DNA of 64,000 bases from Cephalotus follicularis (GCA_001972305.1 BDDD01001628.1:65888-129887), one strand, 5' to 3'. Shown: positions 36,406 to 49,791, counted from the first letter of the stretch. The notes: generated by a model not told the origin, from the letters alone. Program-made: numbers and translations.

Positions 36406-38569
36406 TGTAAGAACCAAACTGAGTTTATGGTCATTTTAGGCATTAATTGCATGGACTGTTCAACTTTAATTTTCATTAAAGTGGCTCAAAACAAAGAACA
36501 TCCATTATCTAACACCATAAACGAATACAAACAACCTAGGATCGCTAATCAACAACCCAGTTAAACAAATAGTTATATACATATAGAGAAGGATAGAGTT
36601 TTATACCTAGCAACCAACTCCTTCCATCAAGTATCCGTTCTGAGACTTGAAACTTTCACTCACGAACGAACAATAGCGGAATAACAAACAAACAAAAACC
36701 TATATTTCTAATCCTAGACTATGATCAATATAGGGAATGTAATGCTCAATGAAAGCAGTACACCACCTATAGAAATCAAGTTGTGGTGTGTTTTGGTATA
36801 TTTTCTCTTCTCTCTGTTTTTGTTCTCTCAGAAGCAAAAGCACCAGACTCACATTCTCTCAAAAGTGTCCAGGTTCTTCTACCTGTTTTTGTTCTCTAAG
36901 AAGGAAAAACACCAGACTCACACTCTCTAAAAAGTGTCCAGGTTCTTCTACTTGTTTTTGTCCTCTAAGAAGCAACAACACCAGACTCACACTCTCTCAA
37001 AAGTGTCCAGGTTCTTCTACTTTAAACCCAGCCTCTCCTCACATGTTTTTAACTTCCCTCTCTTTATCCCCAGAGTTTGTTCCACACTTATAGGATGATA
37101 ATAACAGCCAAACGTGTTATCAGGATTTCATTCCATTTGAATGCAAATCCCTTTTCCATTTTGTCACCATGGCATATGGAATGGATAAGAGAAGACATAA
37201 GTTTAACGTGTTATATTTATTTTGCTGCTTATCACATTGGTTGTCTAACAACCAACATGTTGATCACATGCAGTAGACAATGAGGAGAGAGATAAATAAT
37301 AATCTAATTATTATTTATTACTTAATAAGAGAATTAATAATCTAATTATTAATTAATACCAAAATCATATCAGTATATTACGTCAACTAATTAGTCACGT
37401 AACATCACTAATACACCACAATATAACATGTGCCATCACACGTTATAAAACAATACGATATATGAACTGATATATATACTAGTGAGGCAGGACCCGAAAG
37501 TCCAGAATTAATCGGTAACGATGGTGTGTTACTAAGATGCCCTGCTCTTAAATAAACTGACCATAAATAGTCCTTGACTGCTTTTAAGACCCTGAACCTA
37601 TGACTATCATATTCCAGGTGTGTAAATTAATCCCTTGATTAATTTTCACAATTAAGTTCGTTTCTGATACATTTGATACTTTATCCTGACAACAGTTACT
37701 GTGTACTATAATCCCTCGTCATCCTCGGCTTCGATCACGGCCTAGGGTAAGGATACGTGTCAACCCTATAAATCCGTATTTTACCATCATGACTATCGAC
37801 AAGCCTTTTCGGAAACCCTAGGTTCCAGCTCGCCATAACCTGACCAGGTATTTCAAAGTCCACAATGAATATAGATACTATAGAGCCAATCACCCTCACA
37901 TCAGGTGTGACAATTTCTTGTTGCGCACTCACTTACATTCACATAAATCCTACAAGACCCAAAAGCTGCCTGTTTCCCAGTCCCGCGAAAGAACTGGGTA
38001 GGGCAGAAATCAAAGTAAGACAGTCTCTATGCAATGCACAGTAGCCGCTCAGGTCTAAGGATCAGACAAGTCCATCAAGAACTTGCTAGACTCGTTGAGT
38101 CTATACACTACTGTCTCAGATGGGAAACTCTACTGATACGGGATATGTGACCATCCAAATAGAATCCCCATGGTGGGACAAGTTCAGTGTACATGTTACC
38201 AGCACACACCCCGCATTAGATTTAGGGTTCAACCTAAGTGGCAATGAGATACTCCACCCTCCCATTCGCGAGAGCAATCACAATACGACAAGTCTATCCG
38301 GTTCGCATATGCCCAAAATAAGTGAACCTATGACTTGGAACAGTTTAGTCACAGGGAATAAGGAAGTAGCTCTTATATCCCTTGGCTCGACAACCAACCC
38401 GTTGATGTGACAGGGCACCATATATGTAAGTAGTGTCATGCTTCAATTATGTGATAAAACATATACGGTTATGCCAATAATAAAAACAATTTGCACAATG
38501 TAACATGAATAGAACAAGACTGTATATATAATGAGCAGAGTACAAGTACATTGAACCACCTAGTGAACA
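36406..38569 (-). repeat. 3' LTR of minus-strand copia (2164 bp)
   Basis: Direct copy of 44020-46185. A tandem array lies at about 36827-37025. ORFs in it arise from the 69-bp repeat. Confidence 0.9.
36827..37025 (-). repeat. 69-bp tandem repeat in LTR, about 3 copies
   Basis: Unit begins ttctctaagaagcaaaaaca and ends with gttcttctacctgtttttg. 69 bp is a multiple of three, which keeps spurious ORFs open. The other LTR has the same array at about 44440-44640. Confidence 0.85.
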
Positions 38570-38599
38570 ATCTCCCACTTGGCCCTCAGGCCAGGAAAC

Positions 38600-41500
38600 C
38601 CTATAGTTCAAGACCATCACACTCCGATGATGCTCGAATACATTACTACTAAGAGCTTTAGTAAGTGGGTCTGCTAAATTTGCCTCTGAGGCAACCCTCT
38701 CTAATACAATGTCTCCTCTGTCAATGATCTCTCAGATCAAGTGATAACGCCGCAGGATATGCTTGGACCGTTGGTGAGACCTGGGCTCCTTGGCTTGTGC
38801 AACAACCCCATTATTGTCACATTAGAGGAGTACAAGACGACTAATGGTTGGAACCACTCCAAGTTCAGCTATGAAGTTACGCATCCAAACACCTTCCTTT
38901 GCAGCATCTGAGGCTGCTATATACTCTGCTTCCGTAGTTGAGTCTGCCGTAGTTTCTTGTTTTGTGCTTCTCCAACTCACAGTATCGCCATTCAGGATAT
39001 AGATATATCCCGGCACTGATTTGTGATCATCCGGATCACTATTGAAACTGGAGTTAGTGTATCCCTCCAATTTCAACTCACTATCTCCACCGTAGATCAA
39101 GAAGGCATCCTGAGTCCTTCTAAGGTACTTAAGGATCCCCTTGACTACTTCCCAGTGTTTCAAATCGGGATTGGACTAAAATTGACTTGCCATTCCCAAG
39201 GCATGTGCGACATAAGGCCTAGTACACAACATGGCATACATGATCGATCCCACAGCCGAAGCATAGGGCATCCGACTCATGATTGTCCTTTCCTCAAATG
39301 TCTGCAGGGACATCTTCTTGGAAAGTTGAATTCCATGGCTTATTGGTAATAAGCCCCGTTTAGAATTATCCATACTGAATCCTTTCAGCACTTTGCTGAT
39401 GTACTGGCTTTGGGAAAGCAGGCTTCTCCCAAATCCTTCATGGAGAAGTTCTTGGCAGACATACTTTCACGGATTGCAACATCCCTACATCATTCCTAAT
39501 TATCAGAATGTCATCCACGTATAGTACCAAGAAAGCGATACTTGAGTTTTCCTATTTCCAGTAGACACAAGGCTCGTCTACATTTTTATTGAAGCCAAAA
39601 GACTTGATAGCCTCATCAAAACGTATGTTCCAGCTCCTTGATGCTTGCTTTATGCCATAAATCGACATCTGAAGCTTGCACACCACGTGCGAAGATTTAG
39701 TGGATGTAAACCCCTCGAGTTGGGACATATAAATGTCCTCTTCAAGATGTCTATTTAAGAATGCAGACTTGACATCCATTTGTCATATCTCATAATCATA
39801 ATGAGCAGCAATAGCAAGCAAAATCTGAATAGATTTGAGCATCACAACTGGTGAGAAAGTTTCAGTATAATCGACCCCATGTCACTGTCTATACCCTTTC
39901 GCCACCAATCGCTCTTTGTATGTCTCAATCTTTCCATCTGCGCCAATCTTCTTCTTAAAGATCCATTTGCAACCAATAGGCACTATGCCCTCGGGAGCTT
40001 CGACCAAGTTCCAAACTCGGTTGGCGTACATGTAATCCATCTCGGATTTTATGGCATCTAACCATGCTTCGGAATCAGTGCCTTGCACAGCTTCCTGATA
40101 GCTGGCAGGCTCATCATCCTCGATGATGTTGGGTTCATCAGTGCCTTCAACGAGAAAACCATATCTCTCTGGCGTTGTTGAAACCCTACCTGATCTCCTC
40201 ACTTGAGGAGTGCCTGTATGAGATCTAATCTCATGCTAGGATCTAATCTTAGCTGTGTCTCTAGAGGTGCTAGCCTCTAATTCCTTTCCGTTCTGTGGTA
40301 TTTCTCCCAATGGCAACTCCTCGAGTTCCACTTTGCACCCACTGCTTTCTGTGAGTAGGTATTCCTTCTCCAAGAAAACTGTAGTACGCGAAACAAACAC
40401 CTTTTGTTTGCTGGGATGGTAGAAATAATATCCCATCATTTCTTTGGGATACCCCACAAACCGACACCGATCTGATAGTGCCTCCATCTTACTAGGCTCC
40501 AACCTTCTAACGTAAGCTGGACAGCCCCAAACTCTCAAATGTTTTAGGCTGGGTTTCCTTCCTATCCATACCTGGTATGGAGTGGAGGGAATGGATTTCG
40601 AAGGAATTCGGTTAAGGTCATATGCAGCTGTTTCCAGTGCATTACCCCAAAATGAGGAAGGGAGGTCTGCAAAAAACATCATGGACCGGACCATATTCAT
40701 CAAGGTCTGATTCCTCCATTCGGACAGACCATTATGCCGTGGTGTTCCTGGAGGGGTCCACTGCGAGAGAATCCTATTATCTCTAAGATAATCCTGGAAC
40801 TCAGCAGATAGGTACTCGCCCCCTCGATCTGATCGAAGTGTTTTAATGGGCTTACCTGTTTGCTACTCTACTTCATTTCTAAATTCCTTGAACCTCTTAA
40901 AGGAATCTGATTTGTGTCTCATCAGAAACACATACCCATACCGTGACAAATCATCGGTAAAAGTAATGAATTAAAGATATCCTCCTCGTGCACTGACCGA
41001 CATAGGTCCACAGACGTCGGTGTGGATTAAACCTAGTAAATCCACCGCCCTTACTCCTTGACCGGAGAAGGGAGATTTGGTCAATTTTCCAAGCAGTCAA
41101 GATTCACATGTTGGAAAGGACTCTAAGTTCTGGTTGTCCAAAAGACCATCCTTAACCAACTTTGACATCCTTGCCTCACTAGGATGACCCAATCTACAGT
41201 GCCAAGTATAGGATTGATTAATTTCTTTATTCTCTCTTTGTCTTTTAGTTCCTTGCTCGATTGACAATGCCGTTTTGTAATCAGTATTTAAAACATAAAT
41301 CACATTATCAATGTGGCCCTCACATATGATATTTTTGTCATTAGACAAAAGAGAACAACCATAAGCATTAAAATTAATCTCTAAGCCCAATTTAAACAGG
41401 TATGAAACACTCACAATGTTCCGAATTAAGTTCTCAACCAAATAACAGGGATCCAAATTTATTACAAAACAATTTGACAAATGTAAATCATATATTTCTA

Positions 41501-42280
41501 CAACTCTAGTAATGATCCTTGATCCATCACTCAGTCGTAGGTCCATTGCCTCTTCAGCTCTAAGCTGTCTTACGCTTCTTAGACCTTGCCAAGAATTGTA
41601 AATATTAGTACCACAACCAGTGTCTAACACCCAAGTAGAACTAATATTAGAAGCTACATGAAGCTCAATCATCTAAGTACCTGAACCTGAGGCACCAACA
41701 GTGGAAGCAAGAAACTCATTGCAGTCCTTTTTCCAATGTCCTGGCCTTTCACAGAAGAAGCAAGCCCTCTTCCTTTTAAGCCACTGTATCCTACTCTTAG
41801 CAACACCCCTTCAACCAAGAGGCCTCTCCATTAGAGTCTTACCCTTGGAACTACCCCTCTTAGAGATGGTTCCAGCAAATAGAAAAGGCTTTACAGACGA
41901 TTCCAACCCATCAAGGTCAAAATCTACCTCATCAGTCCTAGGCTGTGTGCCATACAACTCCTTGAGTTGCATCAGTATGGCACGTAAGGGCTGTAAATAC
42001 TCACATTGCCTTTGCAATTCAGGCATCATGCCTTCAATCGCTAGGTAACGTGCTCGATAGTTGTCAAACCACCACTTGGCCACCATAGCCTTGTGGTCCT
42101 CAGACAGGTTGGTACCTTGTACCGGGGGTTCCTCAATCACAACATGAGAAACATTTAAGCTTCCTAAAATAAGGAGCAGATTTTGCTGCTAATCGAGGAA
42201 ATTTGGCCCAGCCAGTTTTTCAGTCTCTAAGACTTTTGCAATAGCGGTGTTGACAGACATTTTCTAGCAAAGTATATATA
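38600..42280 (-). pseudogene. Copia gag-pol, minus strand, broken
   Basis: Read from 42280 down. Gag runs to about 41700, with zinc knuckle CFFCERPGHWKKDC at about 41712-41753. Protease is at 41630 (WVLDTGCGTNIY). GAG-pre-integrase is at about 41125-41200 (WHCRLGHPSEARM). The integrase core spans about 41080-40250 with a stop-split first half; NMVRSMMFFADLPSSFWG lies near 40690. RT fragments are at 40202-39882, 39779-39552 and about 39530-39480 (YVDDILII), with stops between. RNase H is at 39163-38600 (WRSTKQETTADSTTEAEY, ANLADPLTKAL). The motifs are well kept but the frame is interrupted many times, so the copy is defective though perhaps not ancient. Confidence 0.92.
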
Positions 42281-43570
42281 TAACCTATAGGAAACAATAG
42301 AGATTATTAGCAAATATTCCATTTTCCATTTTCCATGTTACAACCATAACACTTGGTCTTTAGTGCTTATGGTTCCTCCCACTATTCTAATCGTATCCCA
42401 CACCTCCATGTGGAATTCGGGAGATCTAATCTCCTAGTGGGGATTGGAATCTACCCCAGCATATTATGCCTCAGCTTTAGCATGAAAAACCATAACACCC
42501 AAGATAGGTAGGCTCTCCTGCCAATTTACACAACTCGGGATCTAATCCCACACGCTCGTGTAAGATCCAATCATAGCTTCGGCCTACCAGCTCAATATGA
42601 TCTCAGCTTTAACATGACAAACCATTAGAGCCAGTATAAGTCTACATCCACAGTCCTCAAAGTAATACACATGTTTTGACACCCACACGTTTACGTGTCC
42701 AAGTGCAAAACATTGTGATTTCCTTATAGTATCTAATACTGACGTTGACATGACACTAAACAAATCGCAGACGTTAACTTTAGCTAACCTCCCACAACCA
42801 GTCAATGCCACTCAACGAGAACTATGGAAGGCCACATCGGGTCACTCTTAGTATCACTGGCGTTAAGACTTATTATTTCATCATTGGAGGGATTTTAGGT
42901 CTCACATTTTAATTAAGCCGATCCATTAATTAATTCGTTGGTTACCTTAGCCAAATCCAATTAATTACGGCTTATATGCAATGACGTAATTGGACCAATT
43001 GTCCAACACATGCATCCGAAGTACAACATAAAACATGGTTAGGCTAGGGACAATTCTATAGTGATTCACACGAGCCAATGTGATCACCAAGTCTCCTAGC
43101 TGAACTATTTAATTCTGCTTTATTACAAAGAATGCCATGCATTCATGGCCTTCATCTTGGTCTTGCAACTTTCTTTATCTTCCTCCTTCGATTCTCCTCT
43201 TTTTGCTTACAAAGCTTTATAATAAAATTTACATTTAAATTTTAAAGAAAAGAATCTATCCTAGAGAGGAATCAAAAATAAGAAATTAAGGTGCTCGTAG
43301 GCCACCAAATTACAAACCCAATAAAATAATAAAGCAAATTAAGCATCCACGAAAGAAAAAAAATCTAGGTCATATCCCATAGCCTACCATCATGCATATC
43401 GCATCCAAAATTATATCTAATATAAAATTGAATGAAAACTTAACAATTTTAATTTTTGATGGCTAATCGAATCAAATATGGCATTTCTTGGTATAACTCC
43501 CACTAGATCAATGAAAATCCAGTACCACTGGGATTACATACCAAGATTTTAAAAATCCGTACTTGTAACA
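42281..43570 (-). other. Copia leader region, non-coding
   Basis: Untranslated leader between gag and the CpG-rich block on the element strand. No ORF of substance and no repeat I recognise. Confidence 0.5.
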
Positions 43571-43921
43571 TTGAAAGCGGCGACTCTCTGCTTTAAGCGT
43601 CGGAGGTTACTGGCTAAGCGTCGACGCTTACGTCGACGCTTTGGCGTAACCTTCTATGCTTCAAGCGAAGCATCGAACGCATGTGTCCCGACTATAGCGA
43701 CGACGCTTTATCATAAGCATTGCCGCTTACTGGCTAAGCGTCGACGCCACTGTCGACGCTTTGTGTAAACCACTTCGTTGTAGACAAAGCGCCATCGCCC
43801 AAAGCATTAAGCGTCGTTGTGCTCATCGACGCTTTACCTTGACCGCTGGCGCTTAACGCAAACCGTCAGTGCTTAATGTCCAACAGTCGACGCTTTACGC
43901 GAAGCAGTCGACTGTTGGACA
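43571..43921 (-). repeat. CpG-rich GTCGAC array and hairpin in copia leader
   Basis: Phrases built on aagcgtcgacgctt recur. Two longer units starting ctggctaagcgtcgacgc (about 43610 and 43729) are roughly 120 bp apart. At the end is a perfect hairpin: arms 43877-43891 and 43907-43921 (TGTCCAACAGTCGAC and its complement) with a 15-nt loop. On the element strand it lies about 85 nt inside the primer site. Short Arg-rich ORFs are by-products. Confidence 0.8.
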
Positions 43922-44004
43922 GTTCAGGACACAACCAGAGTTCTAAAATAATCCAAAACAGCCACCAAAAAGTAAAAACAAAGTTTAACTGGTGTTGATT
44001 AGTA

Positions 44005-44017
44005 CGCTCTAATACCA
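44005..44017 (-). other. Primer binding site of minus-strand copia
   Basis: Minus-strand TGGTATTAGAGCG next to the 5' LTR. It matches the tRNA-Met primer site with one change. Confidence 0.75.
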
Positions 44018-44019
44018 AT

Positions 44020-46185
44020 TGTAAGAACACAACTGAGTTTACAGTCATTTTAGGCATTAGTTGCATGGACTGTTCAACTTTAATTTTCATTAAAGTGGCT
44101 CAAAACAAAGAACATCCATTATCTAACACCATAAACGAATACAAACAACCTAGGATAGCTAACCAATAACCTAGTTAAACAAACATTTATATACATATAG
44201 AGAAGGATAGAGTTTTATACCTAGCAACCAACTCCTTCCTTCAAGTATCCGTTCTAAGACTTGAAGCTTTCACTCACGAACGAACAGTAGCGGAATAACA
44301 AACAAACCAAAACCTATATCTCTAATCCTAGACTAGGATCAACATAGGGAATATAATGCTCAATGAAAGCAGTACATCACCTATAGAAATCAAGCTGTGG
44401 TGTATTTTGGTATATTTTCTCTTATCTCTATTTTCGTTCTCTAAAAAGCAAAAACACCAGACTTACACCCTCTCAAAAGTGTCCAGGTTCTTCTACCTGT
44501 TTTTGTTCTCTAAGAAGCAAAAACACCAGACTCACACTCTCTCAAAAGTGTCCAGGTTCTTCTACCTATTTTTGTTCTCTAAGAAGCAAAAACGCCAGAC
44601 TTACACTCTCTCAAAAGTGTCCAGGTTCTTCTACTTTAAAACCCAGCCTCTCCTCACACGTTTTTAACTTCCCTCTCCTTATACCCAGAGTTTGTTCCAC
44701 ACTTATAGGATGATAATAACAGCCAAACGTGTTATCGGAATTTCATTCCATTTGAAGGAAAATCCCTTTTCCATTTTGCCACCATGACATATGGAATGGA
44801 TAAGAGAAGACATAAGTTTAACGTGTTATATTTATTTTGCTGCTTATCACATTAATTGTCTAACAACCAACACGTTGATCACATACAGTAGACAATGAGG
44901 AGAGAGATAAATAATAATCCAATTATTATTTATTACTTAATAAGAGAATTAATAATCTAATTATTAATTAATACCAAAATCATATTAGTATATTACGTCA
45001 ACTAATTAGTCACGTAACATCACTAATACACCACAATATAACATGTGCCATCACACGTTATAAAACAATACGATATATGTATCTGATACATATACTCGTG
45101 AGGCGGGACCCGAAAGTCCGGAATTAATCGGTAACGATGGTGTGTTACTAAGAAGCATTGCTCTTAAGTAAACTCACCATAAATAGTCCTTGACTACTTT
45201 TAAGACTCTGAACCTATGACTACCATATTCCAGGTGTGTAAATTAATCTCTTGATTAATTTCCCCAATTAAGTCCGTTTCTGATACATCTGATACTTTAT
45301 CCTGACAACAGTTACCGTGTACTATAATCCCTCGTCATCCTTGGCTCCGATCACGGCCTAGGGTAAGGATACATGTCAACCCTAGATATGCCGGTATCTA
45401 TAAATCCGTATTTTACCATCATGACTATCGACAAGCCTTTTCGAAAACCCTAGGTTCCAGCTCGCCATAACCTGGCCAGGTATTTCAAAGTCCACAATGA
45501 ATACAGATACTATAGAGCCAATCACCCTCACATCAGGTGTGACGATTCCTTGTTGCGCACTCACTTACATTCACATAAATCCTGCAAGACCCAAAAGCTG
45601 TTTGTTTTCCAGTCTCGCGAAAGAACTGGGTAGGGCAGAAATCAAAGTCAAACAGTCTTTATGCAATGCACAGTAGCCACTCAGGTCTAAGGATCAGACA
45701 AGTCCATCAAGAACTTGCTAGACTCGTAGAGTCTATACATTACTGTCTCAGATGGGAAACTCTACTGACACGGGATATGTGACCATCCAAATAGAATTCC
45801 CATAGTGGGTTAAGTTCAGTGTACATGCACCCCGTATTAGCTTTAGGGTTCAACCCAAGTGGTAATGAGATACTCCACCATCCCATTGGTAGAGCAAGCA
45901 CAATGCGGCAAGTCTATCCGGTTCACATATGCCCAAAATAAGTGAACCTATGACTTGGAACAGTTTAGTCACAGGGAATAAGGAAGTCGCTCTCATAGCC
46001 CTTGGCTTGACAACCAACCCTTTGATGTGATAGGACACCATATATGTAAGCAGTGTCATGCTTCAATTATGTGATAAAACATATACGGTTATGACAATAA
46101 TAAAAACAATTTGCACAATGTAACATGAATAGAACAAGACTGTATATATAATGAGCAGAGTACAAGTACATCGAACCACCTAGTG
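44020..46185 (-). repeat. 5' LTR of minus-strand copia (2166 bp)
   Basis: Partner of 36406-38569, visibly more diverged than the gypsy LTRs. The 69-bp array is at about 44440-44640. The outermost four bases of the LTR are missing or mutated at 46185. Confidence 0.9.
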
Positions 46186-46560
46186 GCTTTACGGTTCACA
46201 CTCTCTCTAACAGTGTGTTCCCCAAAGCTTTAAATCCAATCTTGTGCCTTCACAAATCTTGCTACCCAAACCACGACCAGTAACTTTTTTGAAAGGTTGG
46301 TGGCTAAAAGTGTTTAGACCTAACATAGTCTTCAACACAAGTAAAGATAGAATCAATGATAGAAACTATCTCCACCTATAATGAAGTTTGGAATGTGAGA
46401 GATGACTTGTTTGTTCTTCTCTTCTTCAGAGTTCCAAGATCTGAAAAGTCCTCTGTTGAAAGAATTGTTGGAAATTGGGAAGGCAACGGAAGAAAACACA
46501 TATCAGGGACATAGGGTTTAGGGTGACTAATTTTAAAATTTTGATTTCGATAATCGAATC
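46186..46560. repeat. Unclassified repeat fragment
   Basis: No gene. It resembles 36021-36405 and 62613-63240 in short phrases (gctttaaatcc, tctccacctat). It ends in GAATC, the left target duplication of the following LTR. Confidence 0.4.
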
Positions 46561-47071
46561 TGTCACACCCCGTTTCATTGACAACATAAAGGTCATGGCA
46601 ATTTAACATAATTATTCAGCTTATGCAAATACGGTAAAATTTAAAACTTTAAATACCAACAATATCTTGCGGAAGCCTTTAACAATAAGTTGAACAAGTA
46701 AACAAAACCATACGTCCCATACCACATGATTCTCACATATAACATAAATAAGTCATTGTCAAAAGCCAACAAACGGAGCGTGATCAAAAGTCGATCAACA
46801 TCGTTAAAATATCAGTACAGTAATCCAAAATAGAACATGTCTTAATACATTGTTTAACATTTATTCAATAAGTAAAACTCCATCTCGTTCCCATACGGCC
46901 ATGCTCGGGCGACATCCGTATCACGGCATCAATATGAAATAGTAGGGGGTTAGCCTTTGTCCCCACTCGGCTAAATCATAAGTGTAATTTAGGGTCAATG
47001 ATAAGCAATGCCATGAAATGAATGCATCGTGATGTAATACATACTATATCTCGATGCATCCCACTAAAGCA

Positions 47072-47110
47072 AGACCAATTCAAATGACTTATGAAATAAT
47101 GGAATATTGT
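47072..47110 (+). pseudogene. 39-bp RT fragment at viral left junction
   Basis: Identical to 50446-50484 in the RT of unit 1, then switches at the shared word gaatattgt to leader sequence at 47111. It marks a recombination joint made at short homology before or during integration. Confidence 0.85.
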
Positions 47111-47422
47111 AAGCATACCGGCATAAGATCCGGCAACCATTTCAAGTAAGTCTGTACATACTCCAGTTTATATGTAAGTGTTTTTTCAAGTAAGCTTTGT
47201 ACATAGTTTATGCAATCAATTTTCAAGTAAGTATTGTTCTACGATTATGATTACTATTCATTGAGTTTTTACTATTATGATCACTATTTATTGAGTTTAC
47301 TATTCACTATTAATTGAGTTTTCACTATTATGATCACTATTCATTAAAGTTTACTATTCACTATTCATTAAACTTTACTATTCACGATTCATTGAGTTTT
47401 CACTATTCATTAAATAAAATTT

Positions 47423-47706
47423 TAACTTATCCATCGATATGATCGGTTAATCCGTCTGACAGTGTGGAGAAAGTTAATATTTTATTTTGTTTAAGACCCA
47501 TCGATAAGGACGGTTGTATCGCCTGACAGAGTGGTGGCTTAAACTTTTAAATTCAGTTATTTACTTTCAGTACTGAAAAGACTCATCTACAAGAAGACTG
47601 CGTCCCGCCAGTGTGGTGTCTTTTCATTTAAATTAATGCAATTTACACTTAGCATTTGAAGAGGTCCATCTACAGAGGACTGCGTCCTGCCAGTGTGGAA
47701 CCTTTT
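47423..47706 (+). other. Four tandem structured RNA motifs, leader A
   Basis: Four related folds of about 50 nt. Each has a closing stem, then CCATC (CTCATC in motif 3 here), an inner hairpin, then (C)AGTGTGG or the like, then the closing arm. Closing stems: TAACTT/AAGTTA, GTTTAAG/CTTAAAC, AAAAGAC/GTCTTTT, AAGAGGT/ACCTTTT (the last with one G-U). The stems differ in sequence but keep pairing, which is covariation. They lie 260-540 nt before the primer site. Confidence 0.75.
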
Positions 47707-47965
47707 CCATTTCACTTCTTCATATCATTTGCTCTCAATTAATTTACTTTATTTCAGTAAATCATTCCAGTTATCTGGTCCACAGTAATTTTAATTCATT
47801 TATATATTTTCAGTCACTATAATTAGTATTTCAATTCTGTATTTAAATTCCAATCTTTGTTTGAAACTGTTCTCTGCTTCTACATTCCTTTCATTTTGGC
47901 TTTACTTTATCCCTTTATCTGTTATTTATCTTTGCTTAAATTGCTATTAGCTTCCGTTCCCCAAA

Positions 47966-47978
47966 TGGTATCAGAGCC
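47966..47978 (+). other. Viral primer binding site, unit 1
   Basis: TGGTATCAGAGCC, tRNA-Met site for minus-strand DNA synthesis. By convention it is the origin of a caulimovirid map. Confidence 0.9.
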
Positions 47979-48206
47979 AAAATCCCTGGATAGTTTATGT
48001 CAGTCAATTAAGTTTTAAAGCCTAAGTTTCTAAGCATCTGGATAGGGTGCATTTGCACTGAAATGATCGGTTACTAGCTATAAGAGAATTGGGGTGATAG
48101 GGCAGACGGAGTGTAAGTCCCAGTAGATCATCGAAACACTCTTAGTGCGCTAGAGGGATCAATTTATTTGCACGTAGTGAAACTGAAACTTTAAAAATTA
48201 ATTAAC

Positions 48207-49790
48207 ATGAATAAATTATGCAGAGCTATGTCTTTGAAATCATAGAGTGGTTCAGAAACTAATAATAATTCAAATAGAGATAAAGAATTAGATGAAAGAG
48301 TAAAACAAAGACAAAATTGGAAACCTCAAAAGATTTCAAACAAAGAGAAAATAGAGGAAAAAGAAAATCTGTAAAAATCAAATAAAAAAGTGTATCATTG
48401 TTATTTTTGTGGATTATATAATCATGTTAGAAAAGATTGTCACACTAAATTAAAAATTGGAAACCTAGAACCTAAAATTTTTTCAAATCTAGAAACAAAC
48501 TCTGAAAAAGAACTCCAAATAAATAAAATATATAAATCATATGAAATCAATAAAGATCTGATTAGAAAAGATTTTCTACAAGAAAAATATTTGCAAAAAA
48601 GAAACATATTCTTTGAAATTTATTCTGAAAATGAACAAAACGATATTCGAACTGCATGTTATGAGTTTATGATTAAAATCAAGTCTCATATTATGTTTTT
48701 TGACTATTTACCTATTTATATTAGCCAACAAGAAAAGAAAAACGAAAAAATCAAAATTAATGAACCATTTGAAATTAACAAATATTTGATTGGAAAAGTT
48801 TCCTTCAAGAAAAATATTTGCAAAAAAGAATCAAATTCTTCAAAAAATATTCTGAAGAAGAACAAAATAATATTCAAAAATCATGGTATGAGCTCATGAT
48901 TACGATCAAGGCTCATGTTATGTTTTTTGACTATTTACCAATTTATATTAGTCAACAACATAACAACAAAGATAAAGATTTTGAAAAAGAGAAAATTTTA
49001 CAAGATAACGATTTAAAAAATAAAAATCATTTTGAAAATTATTTTGAAGAAGAAAATATTTATTCATTATCTAAAGAAATTGAAACTTGTATTGGGTTTA
49101 ATGAACAAATTTTCAAAGAAGAAACTGAATGTTTTCAACATCCAAATTCTTCAGTACAATTTCAAAAAATTAACAATTCTTCTTTAAATTCTGAACAAGA
49201 ATTTAATGAATCTAAAATTAATATTAAACAAGAAAAAATTTTAGAAAACAATATTATAAATTTAGAAAAAGAAAATAAATATTTTCCTATAAAAGGAATT
49301 ACTAGTACAAAAAATCAAGAAATTAAAATAAATCATCAAAATAATGAGAAAACTATTTGTATGATAAATACTGACAAACAAAAGGAATCAAGTTTATTAC
49401 TAAAATTGGCTGATAAGATTGATGACCCATAATTAAAAAGAGAGTATTTATTAAAATTAAAAGATTTAGTAACAAATGAACCTTCAACATCAACTAATCA
49501 ACCTTATACATTACAAAAAATATTCCAAAGACTTGAAAACCCACCAAAACAAAATATAACCTTACAAGATTTACAAAAGGAAATCAAAGATACTAAACAA
49601 GAATTACAAAAATTTAAACAAAAAACTAAGAAACAAATTATACATTTAGAATAAATTTTATTACAAAAACATTCGTCTTCCTCTTCTTCTGATAAAGAAA
49701 TTACACCAATTGATCATATTAATTTAGAAGACAAAGGAGAAACATCAACCAAATTTATCAATTTAATAGAAAGAATAACTTATCAAAAAT
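48207..49790 (+). pseudogene. Viral unit 1 N-terminal ORF with zinc knuckle
   Basis: From ATG 48207 the frame stops at 48243, and again just before the zinc knuckle (CCHC, 48399-48440). The open part 48390-48899, then 48818-49432 in another frame, holds two tandem copies of a roughly 60-residue module ending FFDYLPIY (about 48540-48730 and 48770-48960). A Lys/Glu/Asn-rich linker with likely coiled coil follows, with further stops at 49432, 49653 and 49791. No movement-protein domain and no coat-protein body are here; the unit goes from the start codon to a zinc knuckle to the protease. The gene is broken in several places. Confidence 0.75.
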
Positions 49791-49791
49791 G

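Larger units (their letters stand above)
36406..46185 (-). mobile_element. Ty1/copia element with 2.2-kb LTRs
   Basis: 9.78 kb on the minus strand. LTRs: 44020-46185 (5') and 36406-38569 (3'). The element reads RNase H, RT, integrase, protease, gag from left to right. Primer site tggtattagagcg (minus strand, 44005-44017) lies next to the 5' LTR and a purine tract (aagtgggagat) next to the 3' LTR. LTR ends are TGTTCA and CTTACA on the element strand, but the outer TGTTCA end is lost or altered at 46185. No target duplication could be seen. No envelope-like ORF lies between RNase H and LTR. The frames are broken. Confidence 0.9.
47111..48206 (+). promoter_or_regulatory. Viral leader A
   Basis: About 1.1 kb untranslated leader, copied at 52863 and 59939. 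It contains a minisatellite (about 47231-47410), four tandem RNA folds (47423-47706), the tRNA-Met primer site (47966) and the first ATG at 48207. The promoter that precedes the other leaders is absent here. Confidence 0.85.

Noticed and set aside
36721-37093. ORFs of 69 and 101 codons with repeating peptides in the copia LTR
   Set aside because: They are kept open by the 69-bp tandem repeat and lie in an LTR; the two LTR copies read differently.
47423-47706. Hammerhead ribozymes in the viral leader
   Set aside because: The conserved CUGAUGA and GAAA core of hammerheads is not present in any of the four folds.
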